A stretch of DNA of 55,053 nucleotides. Origin: Elysia marginata (Eukaryota > Mollusca > Gastropoda > Plakobranchidae). Under the pieces are notes generated by a model that made no database searches, was not told the origin of the DNA, and saw only the letters and a program-made list of their open reading frames with translations. This document shows positions 12,199-30,297 of this stretch, piece after piece. The stretch covers positions 690,923 to 745,975 of the forward strand of contig BMAT01003775.1 in the NCBI GenBank assembly GCA_019649035.1. Direction: 5' to 3'. Each line of letters starts with the position of its first letter. Positions within the stretch are counted from its first letter, which is position 1. Both the position numbers and the translations under genes were made by a program.

Positions 12199-12820
12199 GT
12201 AAGTAAAACACTTAGTACACAACTCTATCTTTCTCTCTACATTTTTTTCCTGCGGTTCCATTCGTTTTCTATAAAAATCCTCCGTGGATCCACTCCATTT
12301 CCTTATCCCACTTTACTCTTGTTTTCAAGCTTAGTGTAAAGTGCTTTGCACATTGAGGCCTAGCTCTTTCCTTTTATCGACGCTCTTTCTGTTTGTTTAA
12401 AAGTTTGCCTGCACCGCGTCTTCGCTTTGTAAAGTTGTTATGATTGCTATGGTTGCCCTACAGAGCGCGCTGCATCATTGCAACATGCGCTTTTATCGAA
12501 TGATGGCCGTGGAGCTTTAAAAGTGCAGCTACTTTTTGATTTGCGAACTTTCTCTCATGATTTTGTTCATCTCCCTGTGGCACTTTTTGGTAAACATTAT
12601 TATTTGCACCGTTTCGCATAATTAGATCTAAAACCACTGAGGGGTACCTAAAACCAGGTGGCACATCCGTCTTTTATTGCAGTCTTACACTTTATTCTTT
12701 TCGGAGCAGTGACCTAGCTAGCTCAAATTTCATAAGTAATGTTTAACGTGATCCTTTCCTTACCATGCGAATTATTTTATCGTTCTCGATCAAACCTCTT
12801 ACTAAGCCTAATTATTCCTT

Positions 12821-12920
12821 CCTCCCTCTCTCACTCTCTGTCTGTCTTACTCTCTCTCTGTCTTACTCTCTCTCTCTTTCTTTCTCTCTCTCTCTCTCTC
12901 TCGTTTTTTTTTCTCTCTCC
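12821..12920. repeat. CT-rich microsatellite
   Basis: CTCTCT tracts with CTGTCTTA interruptions. Confidence 0.9.
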
Positions 12921-13120
12921 TGCACTTTATAAATCTACTACCCTTGTACTCATCTTAAGTGTACATACAATGATCTCGGCTTTGTCTACATGAAAATTAA
13001 AAGTGTTTTGTGTGCATGTGCATCCCGTTTTACATATATAGGATATCCCGTTTCACTCGCACCAACACCTTTTAATTTTAGTCTCACCTGTCCATATTTT
13101 ATTTTACAAGTTTTCATCTT

Positions 13121-13164
13121 CCGTCTGTGTCCCGTCTGCGTCCCGTCTGCGTCCCGTCTGCGTC
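13121..13164. repeat. Short tandem repeat, about 11-bp unit (CCCGTCTGCGT)
   Basis: About four head-to-tail copies, the first with a G-to-A type variant (CTGTGT). Unusually GC-rich for this intron. Confidence 0.85.
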
Positions 13165-13315
13165 TTCACCCGTCTTCTAGCTCACCTCAAATCGTTTTCT
13201 CACGTAATATTTTGTGCTTCCTTTATTATTTATTTCTTATGGTATCCAACTGTATGCCTCTCTCTTCCTACCTATCTAAATGTGCCTTTACCAACGTTTC
13301 TTTTTGTCGGTAATT

Positions 13316-13317
<2 letters not shown>

Positions 13318-13369
<52 letters not shown>

Positions 13370-13436
13370 TCTCTCTCTCTCTCTTTCTCCCCTCTTTCTC
13401 TCTTTCTCTCTCTGTCTCTCTCTCAATCTCTTTCGC
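13318..13436. repeat. (CT)n microsatellite
   Basis: A long CT run with a few C and T expansions. Confidence 0.95.
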
Positions 13437-15062
13437 GTCTCTCAATTATAGATAACTGATTGATCTTTCCCTGCTTGTTTTTCAAGTGATACAAATCGCC
13501 TCTTGCTTCTCCAAGTTCCTTTTTTTTTAAGATCTTAAATTCTTTTGATGTGCTGTATGTTCTAAGTACATTGCATGTCTCTCTTATTGGAACCAGCATG
13601 CATCATTATATCATCGTTATTTTATATTGGCCTACTACACCACCCCGCTTCAACCTTGCCTTATTGTTTATTATATTAATGTTATTTTTTGTCTATGATG
13701 CTTGATCCCCCATTGTTTCTGATGCTTGTGTACTAACCCACTCTAGTGTGCAGAACTTACACCATTGCTTGCCCTACTCCTAGTGAAGTCCAACAGCACG
13801 AACCTAGTCCGACACTAACTATTGTACTAGCCACATCTTGCGTGGTGGCCTTCAGGTTGTCGTTGCAGTGGCGTCAAGACCACCTCCCACCCAGGGCTTG
13901 CCTTTGTCCCCGATCCAGTGATAAGGGGTTAAAGTGTCAGTAGAGGTTTTATTAATGTTGAGTATGGTTCGTATGTGATGCCTTAAGTGATGTTGTTAGC
14001 GCAAAAAAGACGTAAGATTTAAGTACCACTTCCGCCTACTCGCGCACTTTTATCATCGAAATAACTATCACTAAACTAAAGACCACAATTAAAGATGTTA
14101 TACTTTTATCGCCATTATTGAACATCTCTATGAGTTCATGAAGCACATTGATCATTTATTCTGAAATTCATTTCTTTGTTTGCAAGTTTTTTCTCTACTT
14201 ATTCGTTCGCAATATCGATTCCAATACACAAATAAATGTATGTAATAATTATATAGATATATAAAGTGCATGCTTATCTTTTTCTCTTTCTGTTCTCCCA
14301 CGTATATAACTCGGATACAACTTTCTTCATGTTAGACAACAGCTTTAAAAATGACTTTTTCACGAAGATCCACAAAAAAGCCTCACCGAGCTCGCACTAA
14401 TGCACCTTTAAGTTGAAAAATCCATCAGTTGGTCAGACCTATGGTGGCACACCTAAGATCTTACTGAGATCTAAGCCATGGCTGCCTAGTCGAGTCAACT
14501 TGAACACTTGTTTGTGGACAAGTTTTCTTCACTCTTTAATGTCTTGCACCTAGTCAAAATAGGTCTTAAGTCGAAATTGGAAGGTACCAGTCAGACACTA
14601 GTATTGCAAAAAAGCTCATCCTCTCAACTTGGAAATACAACAAACAGAAGAGCTTTATCTTTCTTTTGTGTGAAGTTATAGCCGTTGGAAGTCGGCAGGG
14701 CTAGGACTTGTGAAATTTCAGAAAGGGGTGAAAATTGCGTTTAAAATTTAACTATTAAATTTAAGGCTATATGTATCCTAGTTAAAGTTAAGGCTGTGTG
14801 GTTTATTCAAACTTGAATGTATACAAAGTTAAGCAGTGCAAGTTAAGCAGTGCGCATGTAAATAGACGCTACATTTTCTTTGCTGCTTTTTTTACTAACC
14901 GTAGGCCTACGTTCACGAAGCTGATCACTTGCAAAATTTATCTTCGTAGGTAAACGTCCTTTTTCAAGATCATTTGAGTTCTTAGAAAACTTTTTTTAGT
15001 CTTAAAAATGAAATATTGTTTATCTACCACCCAAACAAAATAATTGTTTCTACTATGTGTTG

Positions 15063-15190
15063 GTTCTATCTATCTGTCCATCTATCTGTCTTTCTTCATA
15101 TCTATGTTCTGATAAATCCATCCATCTATCAATCTACCTATGTATCTATTTATCTATCTATCAACTTATCTATTATATATCAAACTACCG
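15063..15190. repeat. CTAT/CTGT tetranucleotide-rich tract
   Basis: Imperfect ATCT/ATCA tetranucleotide repeats. Confidence 0.8.
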
Positions 15191-17513
15191 AACTATTTCT
15201 CTCTATATATTTTAAATGTGTCGATCTTTCTACAACCCATTTATCTTTCAGTCCGTCTGCCTGCTGCCTCTAATTGTAGTTAGTTTTATCTAGTTAGTTT
15301 TCTGTCATAACTTTTATCTCCCTCATTTTCATTCGCTCAAAACATCTAAAAATTACAATTAAACTAAGGTCAAATAATGATTACTGGATTTAACATGTCG
15401 GAATGCCGCTTGAATCAATTCAAGTTTAATTTGAAAACTTTTAAGATCACAGTACCAAGAACTGCTGGTTTTATTTTTTATCTTCACCGTAACTTTTACG
15501 AGGCTCTAAGTTTTTTAAGATGCAATGGATTTTAAGGCATCCTGATCCTTTGTCGAATTTATTGTCTTTGTTTAAGTGATATTTGACTCTGCTATAATGT
15601 ATCTGTGATATTGAATAGGCCTATTTTATAAATGCACAATCGGCCTGCATGCTTTCCTTCTTGTTGTAGTTAGGTCACATTTATGATCTTTAGTATTGTT
15701 TGAACTAATTTTCAAATCCAATGTTATAGCTCTAAAAATATTGCCTCTCATCTTTTTTTTTTGTAAAAAAAAAACAAACGAAATTTTTCTTTGACATTTA
15801 TTAGAGAGTAACGACATGCAATTAATGCCTTGCTTGCTTAGCTTTGGAGCAAAGTAGTTTGCATACTGCTTAGTAAATAACTTATTATTTAGATGTCTAG
15901 AATTTTTTTTAAACTGAAAATAAAGACTCGTTTTGTTGTGGCTGTCAGTGAATTTTCTTTTGGGTAAAATACGCTTTAAAAAAATCAAATAAAGAAAGAG
16001 TCTGAAATAAGATAAACTGAAATAAAGCTGCAAAAAGACTACCCGTTAATTGCTCATCAATGCTTTAAATTTAGATTCGGTTGACAGTAGTATTATAAAT
16101 CTGACAAATTTCATTCTTTATTAAATAAAAAATTAGTTTTTCTTTAAGATGTATGTATATAAAGATAAATCTCGATGAATTTCAAACTTGTTCAGTAGGA
16201 AGTAAGAAGAAAATAGTTTGATGTAAAGCATCTGTTTGTTTTTTTTACCTTTGCGAGTATTTTCATGAGTCCTCTATGTGTGAAATTTTTGTTTTTGTTG
16301 TTGTTGTTGTTGCTTTTGTAGTTATACGGAAAGAAAAGAAAAGGAATATTGAAATTTTTTCTCGAAGAAGGAGATGAAAAAGTTGAACAAAAAATTCAAA
16401 TATATTTAGGGGTAATTGGACTGGGAGAGAGGGAATGACATGTAGACATGATTGCAGATGGGGAAAACTGAGTGTAAGAGAAGAAGATGGTGGCGCAAAA
16501 GTTTGAATGTATATGTTTATAATATTAACGTTAACCCACATTGAAGAATGGGCTCAGAACAAAAGTTCATCTGTTTCGAGTTACAAAGGCTTTTTATATT
16601 ATTGTAGATTTAATCTGTTTGGTGCTCAAGGAAGTCAAAACAAACATCGATGTGCAACTTCATTTTTTTGTGTCAGTTTAAGATAAGTTTGCCTTTTTTA
16701 AAAAATTCGAAGATTCGATCCTGTATTGTTAGCAAACAACAACATATTGATTACGGTATCGGTAAGTCTTTGAATTATGTTAATTCATATAATGAGCACA
16801 GTAAATTTTTGTAGCCAGCAAATAAAAGCATGGCGATGGCATGCTAAAAATCGCTATGCTCACTCATGTCTCAAGTTCATTAACACGGTGATTTTGTAAA
16901 TATTGTATAAAATATCACCCCAAATTTTCCCTCTCCTCATAACTTGGATTGAATAATTTAGAGCATAAAACCACTAGATATATATATACGTATTATCTAC
17001 TCTGTATTATTATATTACCGTTAATACCGTTGGCACAACCCTTTTATGCACTTAAATTTGACATTGCATGTCAATAAAAATGTTATAGTATACCCATTCC
17101 ACACACTAAAATGAAAAGGATGGAAGTAGAAAAGTAACGATTTTCCATTGGCTGTTTTACCTTTATGTATGGTTTGCGTGTGTGTGGCTACAAGAGGACA
17201 GGTTCAAGAACTCAGAGAGAGGGGATGGGTGGGTAAAGGAATAAAGGTAGTGTACAAACCATTTTAACCATTGCAAATACATGGAATACACAATCCCCCA
17301 AAACTATTCCTACCCCTTACTGCGTATTAGACTTCGGTGTGTTTTTTGTTTTGTTTTAAATCTTGAACGGCGGAAAAAGCACTTGCTTGTTCTATCCATC
17401 TGCATTATTTAATTTAATACAAGATTCGGTCCAGTTCTAAGCCTTGTATTTTCTCTCCCGTCACCTCCCCCACCATGTTCTTCACCCGACCCTCCACCCC
17501 ATCCCTTAAATAG

Positions 17514-19430
<1,917 letters not shown>

Positions 19431-19676
19431 ATTTTTGGAAGAATCAAATTAGATGATGACACACAGATCCATGACTACAACAATTTCCAATCATTTCCGT
19501 GGGCGGTGCTGGTTCTGTTTCGCTCTGCCACCGGAGAGAACTGGCAAGAAATTATGCTGGCATGCTCTGACAAAGAGGAAGTGGAGTGCGACCCAGACGC
19601 AGATACAACAGGCACTTGTGGCAGTGATATTGCCTACTTCTACTTTATTACCTTTTATATTCTCTGCTCTTTCTTG
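19431..19676 (+). CDS. Cav1: Cav1 alpha1, exon 7: repeat IV pore loop and first half of IVS6
   Basis: 82 codons, phase 0 to 0. [20 protein letters not shown] leads into the pore helix and selectivity filter [14 protein letters not shown], whose Glu (TGE) is the repeat IV member of the EEEE calcium filter. A turret follows with [10 protein letters not shown] and TTGTCGSD, its cysteines suited to a disulfide, then IVS6 begins ([13 protein letters not shown]). In vertebrate Cav1.2 the corresponding IVS6 reads FYMLCAFL, so the drug-contacting Met is Ile here and Ala is Ser. The exon breaks inside S6 at FL|IINLF, as in vertebrates. Donor TTG|gtgagt. Confidence 0.95.
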
Positions 19677-22089
<2,413 letters not shown>

Positions 22090-22291
22090 CGATTGGTCAG
22101 CATGAACATGCCACTAAATAGCGATGGTACAGTCATGTTCAACGCAACACTGTTTGCCTTGGTGCGTACCTCATTGAAGATCAAGACGGAAGGCAACATT
22201 GATACAGCAAATGAGGAGTTGCGAGCGGTGATTAAGAAGATCTGGAAGCGCACCAGTCCTAAGCTGCTAGATCAAGTGGTTCCCCCAGCAG
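22090..22291 (+). CDS. Cav1: Cav1 alpha1, exon 10: pre-IQ region
   Basis: [36 protein letters not shown], then [15 protein letters not shown] and [10 protein letters not shown]. This links the EF-hand to the IQ helix and contributes to calmodulin tethering. Acceptor ttcacacag, donor GCAG|gtagta, leaving phase 1. If the intron is retained, the protein ends Ser-Lys-stop (22300-22302), before the IQ motif. Confidence 0.96.
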
Positions 22292-23744
22292 GTAGTAAGT
22301 AGAGCAGTCCCCACCCAGCATGTCTCTGGTTCCCTTCTTTCCCGGCTGATGCAGTAACGCCAGTGTTACCTTCTGCTCGCCCTAGCAGCACTACCACAGT
22401 ACCAACTAGATTCACTCCTGCACTCACTGCGGTGGCTATGTCCACCTGTTTTGATCATCGGTAGCTTCCTGTTTTCTGTCAGTGGGTTTAGTCACAGGTG
22501 TTGGATATCACTTTATAAAAGAAAAACCTCAGAAGCTTGGTTTAAGACAACTTCTGCATAATTGAATTTTTTACTTTTTTTTCACATTTGTTTTATAAAT
22601 TTAAAATAACTCAATATAAATCATGTCTTTTTTTTAGAACTCTTAGAATGTGATTATCCTTTTTAGGAGAGCAGCACTTGAGCATATAAATCCAATCAAA
22701 CAAAATATTCCTAAAATGTAACTGTTATCTTATTTGCTTAGGGCAGTGGACTGTTTCTAAAACAGAATCAATTTAATATTGTATGATAATTTTTTTAATT
22801 TTGTCTTGCTTAGGAAGATTTATGCATTTCAAATAAATTGTGTACAAATTTTTTATGGAAAAAAATTAAAGAAAACTGCTGTTGTGTTTGCAAAACAAAA
22901 AGAGAGAATTATAGCTAAACTTTAGATAGGCCTATAAAAGTTTTGTGAAGCAAAATGGTAGGTCTCGAAATACTAATATATATATAAGGTCATTTGAGGT
23001 TTGTTTAAATGCTAAGTATTTAATTGAAGCAATTTTAACATAATTATGTTATCTTTTTAAGATTTCTTCTGGATCAGCCTGGTTTGTTGTTTGCTATAGA
23101 TTACATTTTTGAGTGACCATGTCATTTTCTTTGTAGAAATGGTAGAGTTGTTCTTTTTTTTTGTTTTGAGAAAGCACTAATTAGATAAATAGAAAGAAAT
23201 TTGAAATTTGAAAAACAAAGTTTTACTTTTTTCAAAACATTCCTGTTATATGCTATTGACATATTCGTTTTATTGAAAAAAAAATAAATGTCTACTGGTA
23301 AGTTAGATGCTTATCTTTAGAGAAGAAATACAATAAATAAAGATTTTAACTTATACAGGACAAAGATTGAGATTCATACACTTTTGAAGTTTGTTAGTAC
23401 ATATTTTTTTAGTGTGTAAATTTTCTTTCTTCTCAATGCAGAAAAGGTAAGATTGTAAGCTGTGGAAACTGGGGTTCTTTCCCCTACATCCTAAACAGAC
23501 AGTAATTAGGGACCATATTTTAAAACCAGTAAAATTAATAATAAGCAATTACCCTTTTTTTCAATGGTTTTTTACATTTTCTTTTTTTTTTCGATTTTTG
23601 TTGTTTTTTAAAACAAAGTTCACCGCTATTCTTCTGAAACTTGCACCCCTTTTTTTTTTTTACTTTAGCTTAGACTACATGATGTAATCATTACAGATTT
23701 TTTTTATAGCGGTCATAAATTGCTAAGCCTATTTGTCAATGCTC

Positions 23745-24040
23745 TTAACCCCTTAATGACATAGGTTCTGTCAATTGCCATGACGTGGTAGCTTTTGGTT
23801 AGGGAAGGAATTATTTGTATATTTTTAACATTGCTGAACACCAATTATATTGTCAGAATTCAAATAAATCTGCCTTAAATATCCCTCTTACACAGAGCAA
23901 AACATGATGTACATTGTATGACGAAGTATCATAGGGAACGGAAAAACCCTCTTATTTGAGGATGTAGAAAGTACGTCGTGTCTGCATCTTGTCACGACAA
24001 TAGGACGTACAGCGTACGGTATATGTCACAAAGAGGTTAA
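23745..24040. mobile_element. piggyBac-like MITE, copy 2
   Basis: About 288 bp flanked on both sides by TTAA (23745-23748 and 24037-24040). The imperfect terminal inverted repeats are CCCCTTAATGACAT and the inverse of ATGTCACAAAGAGG. TTAA target duplication with CC-starting termini is characteristic of piggyBac. The right subterminal part has GACGTACAGCGTACGGT, related to copy 1. No ORF. Confidence 0.7.
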
Positions 24041-24591
24041 AATATAATACTTATCTATTGTGTACAGTATCATGCAAAATATTGTTGGGCATTGTCATAC
24101 AAAAATGAAAGAATAGTTAAATAATTTTAGAGCTACCAAACATTACTTAACAAAAATAGTGGTATTTTGGTTACATTGCAGAGAGTTTCCAATCATTCAT
24201 ATTCATTGTGTTATATGACAACCTCCTTTTGTAAAAACACAAGTTTTAAAGTTGGAAAGGTTTAGGCTACATATCAGGGCATTAGTTCACATATCTGATG
24301 GTCTGGGACTCCAACCATTCCATAAATAGAGAGAGAGATCACTGAGATGGAGGAGTTTTGTGTGCATGGTGTACATGAGTACAGTGACGTTAGAAAAGCT
24401 TGCCTACGCCTGTAATCCGGATGAGGTGACAGTGCTATCCAATTTGAATTATATGTGCAAGAAGGCTAACAGACAGTTTTTATAGGCAATTGTTGCTGTA
24501 ACAATGGCAATTTGAGACTGGTTTTATCAGGAAGATTTTATGACGATTCAAATAAGTCTTGCTGTAGGTTGCCAATAGATGGCTTAGAGTC

Positions 24592-24637
24592 AAAGGGTTC
24601 TATCTGCAAAAGATGTTAGTAGCAGATAGAACCTTTA
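24592..24637. repeat. Short inverted repeat
   Basis: GGTTCTATCTGC and GCAGATAGAACC separated by about 14 nt, with flanking AAAG/CTTT pairing. Confidence 0.7.
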
Positions 24638-25159
24638 GCCCTATGCCCGTGCAGTGGAGAGAACCATGAGGATGAAATTCAACAGGTTTTGGAGTTAATT
24701 GGGTCTGATTTGGGCGCATTTGTCTTGTGTACACAGCTTCAGATGCCAAGTGACTCACCCAAGCAAGAACCAAATGTCTGGGTGAATACTCACCAGCAGT
24801 CGGAAGCAGAAAAAGGTAGCATAGGCCTATTTAATTTTTTGAAGGCTTTCCTTCCCAGCATACTGCAAGTGAATTTCTAAACCAGATTTTGACCACATAA
24901 TTTTGATGGTGGCATCATTTGGACAGCTAGCTGATCATTTGCCATTCACACAAATCACTTTAAACTTTCTCATATGCAGCTTGTTGGCAAACAGCTGCAC
25001 AGAAAAACTTTTCAGGAATCTGAAGCTAGATTAGTCATTTAGTGCCATCTCAAAGTGCCTGAATTGTTGTAACTTGTGATCTTTGGTGAACTGTTTGAGA
25101 ACCTATCCCGCCAAAACTTTTAAAGACCTTAGATTAGAAGAAAAAGTGCTTGATGAAAT

Positions 25160-25440
25160 TTCTAGGCTGGTAGGTTTTCCTGATGAACATGCCTGTTCAT
25201 CCTTACCAGCTCAGCAATGTTTTCATTGGAGGTAGACGGCAGAGCTCTGCTAACGTATGGCTCATCCTCAAGGCTAGTGCAGCCTCAATCAAACAAACAG
25301 CATCAATGATATACTTTGCATTCTGCACATAGCATTCTCACCATAAATGGCAAGTTTTTTGGGGGGATTTTTGCCACTTTCCTGAGGAAATATAATGACT
25401 CCTCTGACCTATTTCTTCAGCTGATTTTCTGTGGCAGTAG
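25160..25440 (-). pseudogene. Decayed mariner-type transposase N-terminus
   Basis: On the minus strand 25284-25168 reads GCTSLEDEPYVSRALPSTS followed by NENIAELVRMNRHVHQENLP. This matches the linker and second helix-turn-helix of mariner transposases (pattern GRTSLEDxPRSGRPSTS, then ENIxxVxxLVxxNRR). Just upstream on the same strand and after frame breaks comes AIYGENAM (25346-25329), as in the conserved YGENALSR block. Downstream the frame is full of stops and I cannot follow the catalytic domain. It is a dead copy. Confidence 0.6.
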
Positions 25441-25633
25441 TCATCCTGTTTTTGGTATATGAACATTGGTTATGCAGTGACAGCGCTAGGACTTATTACA
25501 GGAGTTATGAGTTTTATAAGCTTTTGCAGACCATTTATAGATTTGAAAAATTTTGATTGGTTCAAAAGCCATGACAGGTTTTACACTAGTTTTGGAATGA
25601 ATCTTATATGTTAATTGTTACTAAAAATGTTTT

Positions 25634-25897
25634 GTGACCAGGTTTTTGGTCTCTCCTTTTGTATGCTGCTTTTTTCTTTTGTTTTGTTTTTTGGATAACT
25701 TTTATTATACATATCTTTGCAATGGACAAGTATCATTTAGAATTAGAACCAAGTTGTGTATGGATGGCAGTGTGGTTTGCCAACGTACCATATCTGAGGA
25801 GCCTGCTATGGCCCTTTACGTAGATGCATCTTATAATTGGAGCAGAGTTGTTTCTCATAGTGACAGCATTAAATACTATGAAAGACTAAAAATCTAA
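25634..25897 (+). other. Unassigned ORF in intron 10
   Basis: 87 codons, of which the second part (from about 25740, RIRTKLCMDGSVVCQRTI and on) has balanced composition while the first is a hydrophobic AT-rich run. I do not recognise it. It could be transposon debris next to the mariner remnant or chance. Not proposed as a gene. Confidence 0.2.
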
Positions 25898-26818
25898 AAA
25901 TTTATTAAATAATGTGATTATAAGAAGTGGTACATATATGTTAAGAAAAGAGATTAAACTAAGATATATCTTTTTCCTTTTACCCTAATGTACTGTTGTC
26001 ATCATAGTCCTTACCTTAAAAACTGTGCAGATTTTATGTCAATCTTCCGTATATTTATGTAAGCTTTTATGATTATCATGAATATTATCTTTGTAGCATA
26101 TAATTGAATTTTTTCATATTGTGAATAGTCTCTAGTTTATAGCGTAAAAAATAAAACAATGAACTATTTTATCAAAAGTGTAAATTTGCTGGATAAGTTT
26201 ATTCATGAAGCACTCTTTACTGGTGATTTATTTTAAGTTTGTTTGGATTTCTTGATATTTGTAGTATTATACTGCATCAAAACATCCTTACTTAACAATT
26301 CGTAGATCTAAAAAATGTGTTGTTATTTCACACATATCAAAGGAGTGACTCAATGTGTGTTCTTAGAAAATCAGCATAGAATAGATTTGCACCATTCCAT
26401 TTTAATGCACGGCAGAATCAGTTAGCTTCATTTCTATCATTTCTTCTTTTTCCCTCTAAGGGTTTCAGAGTGCAGCACTGGCCTAGCTTTTTATAATTCC
26501 TCTCCCTCTGTAAAGTAATGTAGCTAGAAGTGTTCAATACATGTATGTCATTAAAAATGATATGTGTTGTCCTTTTTTTAATGCATAGATATTTTAAGGA
26601 TATTGGAGTTTATCTAACAGGAATTGGCAATTAGAAAAGCAACCAGCGTTTTTATAGCTATCAGATAATGCATTAGGGAATAGGTAATTTTCTTTTCCTA
26701 ATGTGTTCTTAGAATAAATGCAAAGTACTGATCTCTATTCCCATGCATCTTATTATCAACTGCATCATGTTTTTTATAAAAGCTTAAACTTATATTTATA
26801 TGGTTTCTTTTTATTTAA

Positions 26819-28241
<1,423 letters not shown>

Positions 28242-28352
28242 GCGGGCCTGAGGGCAGTGCATGACCTTGGACCTGAAATTAGACGTGCCATCTCCGGAAA
28301 TCTTGATGAGGATGAAATGATGGATAAAGATGTGGAGGAGCCAATGCACAGG
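28242..28352 (+). CDS. Cav1: Cav1 alpha1, exon 12: post-IQ segment
   Basis: 37 codons: AGLRAVHDLGPEIRRAISGN then LDEDEMMDKDVEEPMHR. The QAGLRxxHDxGPEIRRAISG block directly follows the IQ domain in vertebrate Cav1, and EPMHR matches insect channels. Donor AGG|gtaagt. Confidence 0.95.
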
Positions 28353-30129
28353 GTAAGTATAGTTTGATAAAATTGCTGCTCATGTGTTGTGATAATATGG
28401 TGAATACAGGTCCAGTGTTAGGTTGTTAACTCTCTGTATCCAAAACTATGTGAGGTGCATGGATGTAGCAACAAATTTTCCCTTAACCACATTATGCTAC
28501 AAGGATCAAGTGCCATGGAAACATATAACAAGGGTCAATATGTCCACTTTATTCATGTGCCATATTAAGTGTATTAAGTGCATACGGGACAGATTTACTG
28601 CTATATCTCACACCACACATGGTTGTGGAGACAGCAGTCAATTTTCCAATTGACATTTGCATTTTAATTTCTTCTTTTAAAAAATCCTGGCAAACATTTT
28701 AAAAAGTTACAGATACAAAGAGTTCAGGATATGTTATGTCAATAAAGATTAGGTGATATGAGGACTGGATACATCTACAATAAGGTATTGCATAGAACAT
28801 ATCTCAAAATAGGCATGAAGACCAAGGTTAAAAAAAAAAAACAATACTGATCTTGAAACAACAATATGTGTTAATAACCTGAATACATGCACAATTTTGA
28901 AAATGCTGAATAACCACTAGTTCTTAAGAACCTTGAGTGGATGTAAATTGTTGTATCAAAAAAGACAGGCCCTACCTGATCTTAATAACAATGATGATGG
29001 TTAGATTTAGATTCAGACCATAATTGTATTAGGTTTAATTGATTTGAATCCATTGGTATTATAATATGATAGGGTATGGAATGAGTAAAGAATTATCCAG
29101 GCAAGACATAGAAGTTTGAGGTTGAGCCGATTAATATGCCTAGAGAGAGTGACAATATTCAGAATCAAATAATTTGAATTAAATTGGTATCAATTTGATC
29201 TTTATTATTTTTTTTAATTATTCAATTTTTATAAAAAATCACAATTTGAAACAAGTGATTTGAAGGGGTAGGTATTTTCAACAAGGCATATTTTATACTT
29301 CAGATTTCCTCAAATCGCAAGAAGTATTTGTCTTGCGTCCAGTTTGAATGAGTTAGATGTTGCAATTTTCACTTTTAGAGAAGTTGCTGTTTTGAACAGA
29401 CATTTTTCTAAATGTCAAAATTTTTTTTTTAATTATTAATATTTTGTGAAAAGTTATTAAAACTTTTGTGAATATTCAACATAGACAAAATGAAAAAAAC
29501 TAGACCTCTAAATGGCATTTTCTCAAAATCTATATTTCCAACCTCCAGCTCATTCACCCAGGACACAAGACATTTCTTATTCTCTTATAAGAAATTACAG
29601 ATTATCTTGTCTATGTTTTTGCACCTCATATATCTATTTATATTTTTCAATTGATTTTTCAATTTTTAACTGTCTACGTTATTCATGTTTTGTAAACTTG
29701 TATGAAAGAAATTGTTTAGTTTTTATTTTGTGAAGCCCCTCAAGACTTTTTTTTTTGTTGTGAAAGGCACTATAAAAATCTAGATATTATTATTATCGTC
29801 ATGATTAATATAAGATCCAGAGTGAAACGGTAGATTAAAACAACTTACTGTTACATGGGGCATTATTTAGTCTCAATTTTCAACATGTGCCTTAATCCTG
29901 TAAATGGGATCGTGAGACTAACACAGAAGAGTGTTTAATGTCTGATGCCTATTTATTTCTCAAAGAAGAAAAGTCATTAACTAGAGATTTACAGGTTGTA
30001 TAAATATTTCAAACTAAGATTTTTTCTAGAGCATAACAAATGCAATTGAACAGTGTGAAAAAGGAATGTGTGTCTTTGGATCAAATATTTATCACTTATT
30101 CAATTTTTTTTCACTTTTTTTTTATTCAG
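28353..30129 (+). other. Intron 12
   Basis: AT-rich. Around 29725-29800 a GAAAGGCACTATAAAAATC followed by ATT triplets resembles the 3' end of a retroposon; I cannot define its 5' end. Confidence 0.8.
29725..29800 (+). mobile_element. Possible 3' tail of a SINE/LINE-type retroposon
   Basis: GTGAAAGGCACTATAAAAAT plus (ATT)n looks like the simple-repeat tail of many invertebrate retroposons. Only the tail is recognised. Confidence 0.3.
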
Positions 30130-30297
30130 AGAAATCACACATTATTTGGTAGTGTTGTTAATGCCATGGCTGGGGTTCGGCCAATTCTGCCGTTCCTAAA
30201 TCGCACACAATCACTGAAAGGCAACAGCAAAGGCCACCAGACAACCAACATCACTCCCATTATAGCAGTCAGCACAGCGGCCACAAAGATGCTTGGG
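30130..30297 (+). CDS. Cav1: Cav1 alpha1, exon 13: C-terminal tail
   Basis: 56 codons, phase 0 to 0. It begins RNHTLFGSVVNAMAGVRP, continuing MHR|RNHTLFGS, a junction also seen in the Drosophila L-type channel. The rest (LNRTQSLKGNSKGHQ, IIAVSTAATKMLG) is divergent tail, probably disordered. Acceptor tttattcag, donor GGG|gtatgt. Confidence 0.92.

Larger units (their letters stand above)
2822..17513 (+). other. Intron 4 (14.7 kb)
   Basis: The largest intron. It holds CT, GAA and CTAT simple repeats, one SINE (minus strand) and two candidate microexons at 5512 and 12184. Otherwise AT-rich with only spurious ORFs. I looked for a duplicated S3 or S4 exon (mutually exclusive type) and saw none. 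Confidence 0.8.

Noticed and set aside
15626-16033. 135-codon minus-strand ORF
   Set aside because: AT-rich composition (Lys, Phe, Asn, Leu), no domain recognised, lies inside the large intron; chance ORF.
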